Positions 33,507-42,421 of a stretch of DNA of 64,000 nucleotides are shown here, one piece after another. The notes under the pieces were generated by a model that searched no databases, was not told the DNA's origin, and worked only from the letters and a program-made list of their open reading frames with translations. Every line of letters starts with the position of its first letter. Position 1 is the first letter of the stretch. The position numbers were made by a program, and so were the translations under genes. Origin of the DNA: Nonlabens sp. MB-3u-79 (GTDB lineage: Bacteria; Bacteroidota; Bacteroidia; Flavobacteriales; Flavobacteriaceae). Where the stretch lies: NCBI RefSeq assembly GCF_002831625.1, contig NZ_CP025116.1, positions 2,967,501 through 3,031,500 on the forward strand. Direction: 5' to 3'.

Positions 33507-36500
33507 TTACTTTACATCTTTAAGCAACTCCATAATCGCCCGATCCAGTTGTTGATCTGATCCATTATCAATTTGTCCAGGCATGTTTTTTACCTTAATC
33601 ATAGGCTCTGTCTGGCTATTTTCCATCCACTTGCCATTGATATCTTTTGCACTAATTGGAACTACACCCCAGTAAGAACCATCTGGAAGTCCTTCCCAAC
33701 CTGCAAAACTACAAGTCCCTGGAGTTGGCATTCCAACTGTTTTACCTATTTTAAGATCAGTATAACCACAAGCAAAGCAGTGTCCATCGCTGTACTGTGC
33801 TTCATTGATCATCGCCAGTGTAGGTTTTACCCATCTAGAAGTAGGCTCGCCGCCTACTACTTTATCTTCTGTCGCGTAGGTAATGAATGGCGTACCTGTA
33901 AAAAACATAGCTAAGTCTGCAACAAGATCTCCACCACCATTAAAACGTGTGTCAATAATCATTGCCTTACGGTCGTAGAATTTACCCATCATTTTTTCAT
34001 AGACATCTCGGTAAGGTCCATCTCCCATTCCTGGAATATGAACATAACCTAACTGCCCATTACTTTTCTTAGTAACCTCTTCCTCGTTTTGCTTTACCCA
34101 TCTTTTGTATAGCAATCCACGCTCTTCTCCTAGACTAATAGGCTTTACAGTAATTATGATGCTTTTTTTAGCCGCTGGATCAAGTATCTCTAGCAAAGTA
34201 AACTTACCCGATTTACGATTTAAATATGTTGCGATGTCTTTAGTAGCGCTTATGTCCACACCATCGATCTTCTCGATGATCATTCCTTCTTTCACATCAA
34301 AACTAGCTTTATCCAGCGGTCCACCTTTGATCACCTCGGTAATTTTAATACCGTTGGTTTTGTGATTGTAGTCCATAAAGATTCCTAAGGATGCAGTTGC
34401 GTCTTTATTTTCCATGCTAATACTTGCGCCACCAGCGCCTGCATGAGAGACATTAAGTTCTCCCAACATTTCAGAAAGTAACTCAGTAAATTCATGACTA
34501 TTCCCTACATAAGGTAAGTGTTTAACGTATTCTTTTTTCATTAAGTCCCAATCTATACCGTGAAAGTCTGGATGATAAAAAATAGCATTAGTACGTATCC
34601 ATACGTGATCAAACATAGCCTGACGCTCAGCAATGGCATCGTATTCCATCTCGCCAGATATTTTCACAGGCTCTTTCTTGCTTTTTTCAACATCAATCTT
34701 AGAGATGCTACCACTGCTCAAAAGGAATAGATTTTTCATCTCTTTGTCCCACTGTAAACTACCAGAAGAAGCATTGAGCTCAATGGCCATTTTAGTTTCT
34801 TTAGTACGCAAATCTGTGGTCCACAGGTTGAGTTTATCTTCAAATCTAGTTAAGTAATACAGTTTGCTACCATCCTTAGAAAGAACGGCATCACTAAGAC
34901 TAGAAGAATGTATAGTAAAGCGTTTGGTACGTTCTTTCATGTCTGCCCAATCAAACTGGAGTTCTTTGACGCTATCTTTATCCTTTTCTTTATCTGCCTT
35001 TTTATCCTTTTTACTTTTCTTCTTTTCGTTCTTAAGGCTGTCTTTTTTCTTTTCGGCTGCGGTTAGTTTTTTAATTTCCTTTTGAAGTGCATATTCCTCT
35101 TTACTCAGGTTGAATTCGTCCCAAGCATCTTGAGTGAAAAACATAGCATACACATCGCTTTGGGAAGAACCACTTGTGGCATAAGACTTTAACCCATCGC
35201 GGTTAGAAAACCAGATCATTTGCTTTCCGTCATTCACCCATTTAGGGCTGTAATCATAGTAACCACTTTCATTGAGGTTGATTCTCTTAGATCCATCTGC
35301 AGCTAGTAATAAGACATCACTGTTACTCAAAGTGACCCCCCAATCCATAAGCAACCATTTACTGTCCGGACTCCATACAAAATTCTTATCCCCGTCTCGC
35401 ATGTGGTACAAGTCCTTAGGAGTCATCAAAGTGACCTCTTCCCCACTTTTTACATCTTTTATTTTCAAGGTGCGTCTGTCTTCTATAAAAGCGATTTTCT
35501 TACCATCTGGTGAGTACTTTGCTAGGTAGTTGTCTTTTCCATTTTCTAACACAGCGGTTTCTTTAATCAGGGTAGAGGCAAAAAAGAAAGGCTCTTCTTT
35601 ACGTACTTTCTCCGTTTTATAAACACTCCATTTTCCATCACGCTCACTGCTGTAGACCACTGACTTCCCATCTGGCCCCCATGTCACAAAACGTTCTGCT
35701 TCTGGCGTGTTGGTTATTCTCTTGGTAAAGGACTCCTCAATAGAAGTTACAAATACTTCTCCTCTAGCAATAAAGGCAATTTCTTTACCGTCTGGTGATA
35801 CTTCCATTTCATTCACTCCGCCGTCAACAGAAATAAATTGATCATTATTACTTATTTGTTGTGTCGTAATATTTACTTGTAGTTTTTTAGGCTCTTGACC
35901 TTCCTTCATGGTATATAGTTTCCCATCAAAACCAAAACAAAGAGTCCCATTTCCAACAGATAAAAAACGTACTGGATGCAGGTCAAAAGAGGTCAGTTGA
36001 GTTGTATTAGTGCCATCGATATTAGATTTATAAACGTTAAACGTGCCACTTTGCTCACTTAAATAATAAAACGATTTTTCATCATTAGAAAAAATAGGCA
36101 TTCTATCTTCACCTTTATAGGTAGTGATCATTTGATGGGTATTATTAGCGACGTCATATTTCCAAATGTCTCTGGTTATACTTGATTCATGATGCTTGCG
36201 CCATATATTTTCTCCGCCTTTTTTATCGTGGTACAAGATGGTCTTCCCATCCTTACTTACATTTAAAAACTCTGCTGGAACCGTAAATACTTGATCTACC
36301 CTCCCTCCACTAACTGGAACGCTATAAACTTCGGGTTGTGATCCTGTAGGGAATTGTCTGTGGTTGACCTCATCCAAACGCACGGCGCCAAAAAGAACTC
36401 CTTGATCGTCATGTGTAAATGTAAAGGGTTGTTCGTCGCTGGAGTGAAAAGTGAGCCTGGTCGCGGCACCACCCTTTGCACTCATGACATAAACGTCAAA

Positions 36501-36758
36501 GTTTCCGTAACGGTTAGAAGCAAAAGCAATTTGTTTTCCGTCTTTACTCCATACGGCTTGGTAATCGTGTGCTTCATGAAAAGTAAGCTGTTGAGCATCA
36601 CCTCCAATTGCTGCTACTTTGTACAAATCCCCTTTGTAGGTAAATACTATTTGAGAACCGTCTGGTGATATGCTTTGATGACGCAACCAACCTGCATCTT
36701 GCTGTGCTTGTAAGGAGATTGCTGTAAAGAGCAATAACCAAGTCAATAGGCTTTTCAT
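33507..36758 (-). CDS. Tricorn-like S41 protease, exported
   Basis: 1083 residues with a signal peptide (LLLFTAISLQAQ). The N-terminal half is two beta-propellers with PD40/WD-like repeats (SPDGSQIVF, SKDGKQIAFAS, SPDGKKIAFIE). A Lys/Glu-rich stretch (about residues 575-620) separates it from the core. Then come the tricorn C1 segment, a PDZ domain (about 810-890) and the S41 core with DTRFNGGGD and GTCSFAGWEG holding the Ser. It probably trims peptides in the periplasm. It has its own terminator. Confidence 0.9.
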   Translation of the reverse strand: MKSLLTWLLLFTAISLQAQQDAGWLRHQSISPDGSQIVFTYKGDLYKVAAIGGDAQQLTFHEAHDYQAVWSKDGKQIAFASNRYGNFDVYVMSAKGGAATRLTFHSSDEQPFTFTHDDQGVLFGAVRLDEVNHRQFPTGSQPEVYSVPVSGGRVDQVFTVPAEFLNVSKDGKTILYHDKKGGENIWRKHHESSITRDIWKYDVANNTHQMITTYKGEDRMPIFSNDEKSFYYLSEQSGTFNVYKSNIDGTNTTQLTSFDLHPVRFLSVGNGTLCFGFDGKLYTMKEGQEPKKLQVNITTQQISNNDQFISVDGGVNEMEVSPDGKEIAFIARGEVFVTSIEESFTKRITNTPEAERFVTWGPDGKSVVYSSERDGKWSVYKTEKVRKEEPFFFASTLIKETAVLENGKDNYLAKYSPDGKKIAFIEDRRTLKIKDVKSGEEVTLMTPKDLYHMRDGDKNFVWSPDSKWLLMDWGVTLSNSDVLLLAADGSKRINLNESGYYDYSPKWVNDGKQMIWFSNRDGLKSYATSGSSQSDVYAMFFTQDAWDEFNLSKEEYALQKEIKKLTAAEKKKDSLKNEKKKSKKDKKADKEKDKDSVKELQFDWADMKERTKRFTIHSSSLSDAVLSKDGSKLYYLTRFEDKLNLWTTDLRTKETKMAIELNASSGSLQWDKEMKNLFLLSSGSISKIDVEKSKKEPVKISGEMEYDAIAERQAMFDHVWIRTNAIFYHPDFHGIDWDLMKKEYVKHLPYVGNSHEFTELLSEMLGELNVSHAGAGGASISMENKDATASLGIFMDYNHKTNGIKITEVIKGGPLDKASFDVKEGMIIEKIDGVDISATKDIATYLNRKSGKFTLLEILDPAAKKSIIITVKPISLGEERGLLYKRWVKQNEEEVTKKSNGQLGYVHIPGMGDGPYRDVYEKMMGKFYDRKAMIIDTRFNGGGDLVADLAMFFTGTPFITYATEDKVVGGEPTSRWVKPTLAMINEAQYSDGHCFACGYTDLKIGKTVGMPTPGTCSFAGWEGLPDGSYWGVVPISAKDINGKWMENSQTEPMIKVKNMPGQIDNGSDQQLDRAIMELLKDVK

Positions 36759-36979
36759 AAGTGATTTTTTTGGTAAGGCAATATAGCGACAAGTTGAATA
36801 AAACTACGCACGTTTTTTATAAATATTATCGCTCGTTTTTTTACCTACACAGCTCCTCTGAGATCTGTATAGACTTGATCGCTAGAAGAACACAAGTCTG
36901 TGCGGCGTTTTCTGTTACTGAGCAGGTCAAAGTAAAAAGTCTTGTGGAGTTGTCCAATTTTAAAGCTTAAAAACGGGTG

Positions 36980-37369
36980 TCAATCCTGAGCATCCAGATA
37001 GACCCAGTGTCCATTTTCTTTACAGAATCGAGAATTTTCATGAATCACCTGCACCTTATTGTTTTCCATATAAAAGGCTTTAAATGCTACAGTACCCGTG
37101 CTATCTTTCTCTAATCCTTCGTTAGTTTGAAGTACTACAAGTTTGATCCAGTTCACTGAATTGGTCCAGTTTTCTATTTGTCGAGCCTCTTTTTTATCAG
37201 GACTATTGGAAGAATGATGACTCTCCTGTAAAAAAGCAATATTACCCAGTACAAAAGCACTATACCTTGAACGCATGAGCTGCTCTGCAGTGGTAACCTG
37301 TAAGATATCGCGATGTGCTTTTGCACAACAATTTTCATATGTACGGTAAGGATTACAAGGACATTTCAT
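36980..37369 (-). CDS. YchJ/UPF0225 family protein with SEC-C motif
   Basis: 129 residues beginning with the zinc-type motif CPCNPYRTYENCC, followed by the YchJ core (AEQLMRSRYSAFVLGNIAFL, VAFKAFY, FCKENGHWVYLD). Small cytosolic proteins of unknown function with an NTF2-like fold. It follows the next upstream gene by 24 bp. Confidence 0.85.
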   Translation of the reverse strand: MKCPCNPYRTYENCCAKAHRDILQVTTAEQLMRSRYSAFVLGNIAFLQESHHSSNSPDKKEARQIENWTNSVNWIKLVVLQTNEGLEKDSTGTVAFKAFYMENNKVQVIHENSRFCKENGHWVYLDAQD

Positions 37370-37393
37370 AAAAGAGATAACGCTTATAACAAA

Positions 37394-37822
37394 TTAGTTC
37401 ACACGATAAAACATGACGTTATCGGTGCTGAAATCAACTGGACGATCCATTCCTTCTCCAAATGTCAGAGCTAAATGTAACTCATCTCTCGTATTTATTT
37501 CATAAATACCCCTGAGGCGGGTTAGCTCGTTATGAGTCTGGTCTTCATAAATAATGAAATCTATAGTAGCTGGCACTGTCGTTGCATTGAACGAGTATCT
37601 CATACTAGCAGTTACACCGCGCATTTTAAAAGATTTCCCACCCATAATCTGATCCTCCGTTTCAAAAGTAGCAAAACCATCTGCTGACAGGGTTAAAAAA
37701 TTAATATCTTCTTTTTCCTTTCCTTTCCATCTACCCACTAACGCCTCTTCTTTAACAGCTGTAAAAGAATTTAGCAACAACAAGATGATCACAATAAGAC
37801 TAAGTTTTTGGAATAATTTCAT
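37394..37822 (-). CDS. Small exported lipocalin-like protein
   Basis: About 142 residues from the Met at 37822, which begins a signal peptide (LSLIVIILLLLNSFTA); the longer ORF to 37900 adds an implausible N-terminus. The mature part starts EEALVGRWKGKE and is all beta (LTLSADGFATFE, TIDFIIYED), like small lipocalin-type domains. Family not named with confidence. Confidence 0.6.
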   Translation of the reverse strand: MKLFQKLSLIVIILLLLNSFTAVKEEALVGRWKGKEKEDINFLTLSADGFATFETEDQIMGGKSFKMRGVTASMRYSFNATTVPATIDFIIYEDQTHNELTRLRGIYEINTRDELHLALTFGEGMDRPVDFSTDNVMFYRVN

Positions 37823-38013
37823 ATCTAGTGGGCTACATTGAATAAAATAAAAACGATATGAAAAATAGTTGTCTCTTTCAAAAAATAATTTTAATATCAT
37901 TAACCGAAAGAAAAATATTAAACAAAGAGTAATTTCCTACAAACTTTAACATGAAGTTAGAACTTTTATGCAGTAAAAATTATCACTAGTGGCTTTTAAA
38001 TGGTGTTTCTTTG

Positions 38014-38027
38014 GCTTTCGCGAAAGC
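38014..38027. repeat. Palindrome GCTTTCGCGAAAGC (8 of 14)
   Basis: 14-bp core copy, intergenic, just downstream of the 38052-38411 gene. Confidence 0.95.
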
Positions 38028-38051
38028 GGAATCGTTCAAAGCCTCCCTGCC

Positions 38052-38411
38052 TTAATGTAATAAAGGCTTCTTTTCATGGATCTTAAAACCTTGCTCTGCT
38101 CCTAAAAACAAAGGATCTCCATGCTTCTCCGACCAAAATCCGTCCAACACATCTTTAGAAAGACATTTGTAAACCACCACACCTTTAAAGACCTGATCCT
38201 GCTCCCCTAGGTAATTAAAATTAATAACTAAAATTTGATCCTTAAAAAATCCAGTCCCTTTTTGAACCTGATCACCACTGATGTTCCATAAAGCGATGAT
38301 TCTTCTATTTTTATCTAGGGATAAGCTTAGCTCCCCTTCATAACTGCTCCTTAAAGCGTCTTGATTATGACCTTTTATACGATAATCCCCAACTAGGTCC
38401 TCTAATGTCAT
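38052..38411 (-). CDS. Hypothetical cytosolic protein
   Basis: 119 residues without signal peptide, predicted mostly beta (LVGDYRIKGHN, GTGFFKDQILVINFNYLG, GVVVYKCLSKDVLDGFW). No family recognised. It is divergent from a small basic protein gene. Confidence 0.55.
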   Translation of the reverse strand: MTLEDLVGDYRIKGHNQDALRSSYEGELSLSLDKNRRIIALWNISGDQVQKGTGFFKDQILVINFNYLGEQDQVFKGVVVYKCLSKDVLDGFWSEKHGDPLFLGAEQGFKIHEKKPLLH

Positions 38412-38466
38412 GTGATTCTAAATTTTATACAAATGTAAGACCTACCGCATTGAGGTGGATATACTT

Positions 38467-38474
38467 TATCTTTG
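38467..38474 (+). promoter_or_regulatory. -7 element of the small basic protein gene
   Basis: TATCTTTG, 18 bp before the ATG at 38493. It shows that an earlier in-frame ATG at 38472 cannot be the start. Confidence 0.65.
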
Positions 38475-38492
38475 TGCCTTGATCAAATTATT

Positions 38493-38657
38493 ATGGCTAA
38501 GCAAGGGAAAGAAAAAAATCTCAGAAACAAGAATAAGCATACGGAGCTTATCGAGCGCATCAAAAACAAAAAGCGTACAAAGAAGGAACTGCGCACCGAG
38601 CGTTTAAAGGCGATTACTAAAGCAGCTCAAGAAGCTGCCAAAAAAGAAAATTCCTGA
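38493..38657 (+). CDS. Small highly basic protein
   Basis: 54 residues starting AKQGKEKNLRNKNKH, with more than a third Lys/Arg and a helical end (LKAITKAAQEAAKKEN). It could be a nucleic-acid- or ribosome-associated peptide. The coding call rests on the promoter, the ATG and the consistent composition. Confidence 0.55.
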   Translation: MAKQGKEKNLRNKNKHTELIERIKNKKRTKKELRTERLKAITKAAQEAAKKENS

Positions 38658-38765
38658 TTGATGCAATAAAGGAATCAACTCATTGGTTTGAACGCTGCTA
38701 TTTAATTATCAAGAAATAGTCTTCTGCTCTTATATGGTGCGAATTTCGATTCAAAAACTTAGCTG

Positions 38766-39593
38766 ATGTCTTTCAAACATTCCCTTGTTTTTATGTGTTT
38801 TGGTTTTATTCTTACGAGTTGTTCTTTGAAAAAATTCAAGAACATAGACTATAAGACCTTTCATATAGAAGAAACACCTGCACCTACCTTAAATATTTTC
38901 ACGAAACGCGGTACAAAGGATTCCTTACAACCTGTGTTAATTTTTGTTCACGGTGGTTACTGGAACAGTGGTCGTAAAGAAATTTACAATTTCCTTGGCC
39001 GCAATTTTGCGCGTAATGAAGTTACTGTTGTCATCCCTGATTATACTAAAAGTCCAGTGGCCAGCTATAAAGAAATGACAGCGCAAATTGCACAATCCAT
39101 CAAATGGACGCAAAAAAACATTTCAACCTATGGTGGCGATCCCAGTCAAATTTACATTACCGGACACAGTGCTGGTGTGCATTTAAGTTCCCTAGCCGTA
39201 ATGAATCAGCAATATGGTGTAGCGCCAAATACTGTAAAAGGAATTATTTTAAACGATGCGGCAGGACTGGACATGTATTCCTACTTACTAGAAAATAAGC
39301 CTACCGAGCAATACAACTACATCAGTACTTGGACGCTGGACCCAGAAAACTGGAAAGCCGCTTCTCCATATTACTTTATAGATGAGCAAACGCCTGAAAT
39401 AAAAATCTATACAGGGACAAAAACCTATGCCTCCATTATAGCTGGTAATGAAAAGTTTGTTCAAGAGCTTCAAAAATACCAACCTGATGTTCAAATAGAA
39501 TTTCTAGATAAAAAGCACATTCCCATGGTAACCCAGCTCTTCTTCCCATGGAATGATCGCATTGATGAGATCGTTGCATTTATGAAGAAGTGA
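38766..39593 (+). CDS. Alpha/beta-hydrolase, lipoprotein esterase/lipase type
   Basis: 275 residues with a lipobox (ILTSC), oxyanion motif FVHGGYW and nucleophile motif GHSAG. The late Asp and His (around TPEIKIYTGTK and DKKHIPMV) fit the triad. Similar to kynurenine-formamidase/carboxylesterase-like enzymes. Substrate unknown. Confidence 0.82.
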   Translation: MSFKHSLVFMCFGFILTSCSLKKFKNIDYKTFHIEETPAPTLNIFTKRGTKDSLQPVLIFVHGGYWNSGRKEIYNFLGRNFARNEVTVVIPDYTKSPVASYKEMTAQIAQSIKWTQKNISTYGGDPSQIYITGHSAGVHLSSLAVMNQQYGVAPNTVKGIILNDAAGLDMYSYLLENKPTEQYNYISTWTLDPENWKAASPYYFIDEQTPEIKIYTGTKTYASIIAGNEKFVQELQKYQPDVQIEFLDKKHIPMVTQLFFPWNDRIDEIVAFMKK

Positions 39594-39769
39594 TGTAAAG
39601 CTTGCTCCATTTGATGCCGTATTCATTTCCCGATAAATAGGATCAGCACCCCCGACATCCTTATTAAAAGTAAGGTCCATAACAACAATTGAGTTAGGAT
39701 GAATAACTAGAAGTGACCATGTAGAACAAAGTCCCTCTTCACAAGACCTTATCTAGCTCCTAATACCTG

Positions 39770-39798
39770 TTGTGACTCCCTCTCATTCCTTACCTTTG
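39770..39798 (+). promoter_or_regulatory. Promoter of selO
   Basis: -33-type TTG (39770-39772) and perfect -7 element TACCTTTG (39791-39798), 18 bp apart, with the ATG 4 bp after the -7 element. A nearly leaderless message is implied. Confidence 0.65.
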
Positions 39799-39802
39799 TA
39801 GT

Positions 39803-41392
39803 ATGCGCAAACTACACATCGATAATAGCTTTACCAACGCTTTACCTAAAGATCCTATAGAAGAAAATTATACCCGACAAGTAGAGCATGTGGCGTTTTC
39901 AAAAGCGCTGCCATTGAAATTTGCTAAGAGTAGTTTTATACATATTTCAAAGCTCGCAAAAGAACTCGGCTTTACCGAAGAAGACCTGCAGTCCGAAGAG
40001 TTTCTACAACTCTTTACGGGCCAGCAGCCTTACCCAAATACAGAATCCTATGCGATGGCCTATGCAGGACATCAATTTGGCAATTGGGCCGGACAGTTAG
40101 GCGATGGTCGGGCGATCAATTTATTTGAAACCTTGCAAGATGGTAACCGCTGGGCTTTTCAATTAAAAGGCGCTGGTCCTACTCCATACTCGCGCAGTGG
40201 AGATGGTCTTGCCGTGTTGAGATCCAGTATTAGAGAGCATCTTTGTAGTGAGGCCATGCATCATTTAGGCATTCCTTCCACTCGATCGCTATCACTGTCA
40301 TTAAGTGGTGAAGAAGTATTGCGCGACGTTATGTACGACGGTCATCCCGCTCATGAAAAAGGAGCCATCGTCTGTCGTGTAGCCCCTAGTTTTATACGAT
40401 TTGGTAATTTTGAGTTGGCTGCCGCTCAAGGCGAAAACGAACTTCTCAAAGAACTTGCCGATTATACGATCGCTACCTTTTTTACAGACATCAAAACCAG
40501 TGGTGCCGAAGCTTATTTACAATTCTTTCAAGAAGTAACAGATCGCACCTTAGAAATGATCATGCACTGGCAACGAGTAGGCTTTGTTCATGGGGTGATG
40601 AATACCGATAACATGTCCATTCTAGGACTCACTATAGATTATGGACCTTATGGCTGGTTAGAACCTTACGACCACGGCTGGACTCCTAATACCACAGACC
40701 GACAGCATAAAAGATATAGATACGGCGCACAACCAGAAATTGGGCTTTGGAATTTACTTCAATTGGCTAATGCTCTTTTTCCACTGATAGAAGATGCTCC
40801 GGCACTTCAAAGAATCCTAGACAGTTACAAGACCAATTATCAGGTACAGTATTTAGATACCATGATGAACAAAATAGGTATTTATTACACTCATAAAGAC
40901 GACCGTGATTTGATGCAAGCACTGGAAGAAAACCTGCACCTTCACGAGACCGACATGACTATTTTCTATCGTGAATTAAGCAAAATCGACTCAAAAACAG
41001 CTGTAAAAGATGCTTTTAAGGTGATTTCAGCGTCATTTTATACCAATACTGATGTAGAAGAAAAGCATAAAAACACTTGGCTGCAATGGTTGGAAGCTTA
41101 CATAGAAAGGCTGGTGTTTGATATGGAGCAAACTGATGATGACCACTCCGCTTTCGCGAAAGCGAGGATAGAAAAAATGAACAAGACCAACCCTAAATAC
41201 GTCTTGAGAAACTACATCTCACAGCTGGTTATCGATGCGGCTGACCAAGGTGATTATGAATTACTTGGAGAGGTATATGAAATGCTTCAAAACCCATACG
41301 ACGAGCAACCCGAATTTGAAAAATGGTATGCTTTACGACCAGAATGGGCGCGCTCTAAAGTAGGTTGTAGTATGTTGAGTTGTAGTAGTTAA
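39803..41392 (+). CDS. selO: SelO protein AMPylase (YdiU family)
   Basis: 529 residues with the SelO pseudokinase layout: NWAGQLGDGRAINLFE, LKGAGPTPYSRSGDG (ATP loop), SIREHLCSEAMHHLG, and the metal residues in HGVMNTDNMSILGLTIDYGP. The end SMLSCSS carries the redox Cys at the place of Sec in eukaryotic SelO. It transfers AMP to Ser/Thr/Tyr of proteins in redox stress. A palindrome copy lies in codons read SAFAKAR. A partial copy of its 3' region lies at 42247-42338. Confidence 0.93.
   Translation: MRKLHIDNSFTNALPKDPIEENYTRQVEHVAFSKALPLKFAKSSFIHISKLAKELGFTEEDLQSEEFLQLFTGQQPYPNTESYAMAYAGHQFGNWAGQLGDGRAINLFETLQDGNRWAFQLKGAGPTPYSRSGDGLAVLRSSIREHLCSEAMHHLGIPSTRSLSLSLSGEEVLRDVMYDGHPAHEKGAIVCRVAPSFIRFGNFELAAAQGENELLKELADYTIATFFTDIKTSGAEAYLQFFQEVTDRTLEMIMHWQRVGFVHGVMNTDNMSILGLTIDYGPYGWLEPYDHGWTPNTTDRQHKRYRYGAQPEIGLWNLLQLANALFPLIEDAPALQRILDSYKTNYQVQYLDTMMNKIGIYYTHKDDRDLMQALEENLHLHETDMTIFYRELSKIDSKTAVKDAFKVISASFYTNTDVEEKHKNTWLQWLEAYIERLVFDMEQTDDDHSAFAKARIEKMNKTNPKYVLRNYISQLVIDAADQGDYELLGEVYEMLQNPYDEQPEFEKWYALRPEWARSKVGCSMLSCSS
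41149..41164. repeat. Palindrome GCTTTCGCGAAAGC (9 of 14), inside selO
   Basis: 16-bp perfect copy in selO, read in the frame AFAKA; the segment is duplicated with the copy at 42312. Confidence 0.95.
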
Positions 41393-41562
41393 AAGTGCAT
41401 CCAACCTCGGTGCTTCCTGTATTGATGTGACCATCATACAGGCCACACCATGTTTTTATTATAGCATAAGAACCACACATTCAATGGATAGGCTGGGTCA
41501 TTAGGAAGTTGGAGAATTAACTGGTTCTAGTCTGTCAATTGTCTATCAGATAAATATTATAT

Positions 41563-42213
41563 TTGATTTATTCACTGACCAAAAACGATGTCCATTTACC
41601 TTACCTACCCCAACCAAATAATGCTGTCAATTTGAGAAAAGCAACTTATCTAGACAAGAAGCTCGTATCCGAAATACTGGTTTCTGCCTTTTTACCATTG
41701 ACAGAAGAAAACTCTATAAATCTTGTGGTAAAACAAGATCAAAAAAGAGCAGTGCGCATGCAGGTGTTAATGGAATACTTATTTGAAAGAGCCCTACTTT
41801 TTGGAGAAGTTTATATATCAGATAATGACAAAGCATGTATCTTAATAAAATTCCCTCATCTAGAAAAAATCAGCTTTAGAACCATCATTCTAGACGTTAA
41901 AATGGCATTTAAATGTATAGGCATAGAACGTATTTTTGGTGTGATAAAAAGGCAGCACATGGCACATAAAAACTATCCAAAAGAAGCACATATAAGACCC
42001 GTTATACTTGGGGTTAAAAGGGAGTCTGACGGTAAGGGGACTGCCGTACGTTTAATGATAGAAGTCAGAAATAAATATAAGAACAATCAGCTGCCCGTCA
42101 TCATAGATGCGGCATCCATAAGCAATGCTCAAATGTATCAGAAATTTGGGTTTAGGCTCATTAAAAAAGAAGAAACTCTGGGCTTTCCTATTTACTTTTT
42201 AAGGCTCAATTAG
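41563..42213 (+). CDS. GNAT-family acetyltransferase-like protein
   Basis: 216 residues. The C-terminal half has the GNAT acetyl-CoA loop (VKRESDGKGTAVRLM) followed by LPVIIDAASISNAQMYQKFGFRLI. Only a TTG (41563) is available as start in the open frame after a stop at 41551, so the N-terminus is uncertain. It lies between selO and a partial selO copy, and may have arrived or been duplicated with that event. Confidence 0.7.
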   Translation: MIYSLTKNDVHLPYLPQPNNAVNLRKATYLDKKLVSEILVSAFLPLTEENSINLVVKQDQKRAVRMQVLMEYLFERALLFGEVYISDNDKACILIKFPHLEKISFRTIILDVKMAFKCIGIERIFGVIKRQHMAHKNYPKEAHIRPVILGVKRESDGKGTAVRLMIEVRNKYKNNQLPVIIDAASISNAQMYQKFGFRLIKKEETLGFPIYFLRLN

Positions 42214-42246
42214 TACTTAAAACAATGGTGAAAACAGTAAGATAGT

Positions 42247-42338
42247 AAGCATAAAAACACCTGGCTGCAATGGCTGGTGTTTAATATGCAGCAAAGGGAT
42301 GATGACCACTCCGCTTTCGCGAAAGCGAGAATAGAAAT
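42247..42338 (+). pseudogene. Partial duplicate of the selO 3' region
   Basis: 42247-42273 matches selO 41063-41089 and 42274-42338 matches 41111-41175, with about 90% identity and a clean 21-bp (7-codon) deletion between. The copy includes the palindrome. It lacks the rest of the gene and is not translated in any long frame. Confidence 0.85.
42312..42327. repeat. Palindrome GCTTTCGCGAAAGC (10 of 14)
   Basis: 16-bp perfect copy inside the selO-derived fragment, intergenic. Confidence 0.95.
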
Positions 42339-42421
42339 AAACTCTGTTAAAAGTAATAACGAGTGTCTTTTATTAGGAATTATTCCATAATTTTGGAACA
42401 TTTCCAAATAAAAACAACTTA

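Noticed and set aside
34864..35085. Hydrophobic Ser/Phe-rich plus-strand ORF
   Set aside because: It is the antisense of the Lys/Glu-rich stretch in the tricorn protease gene.
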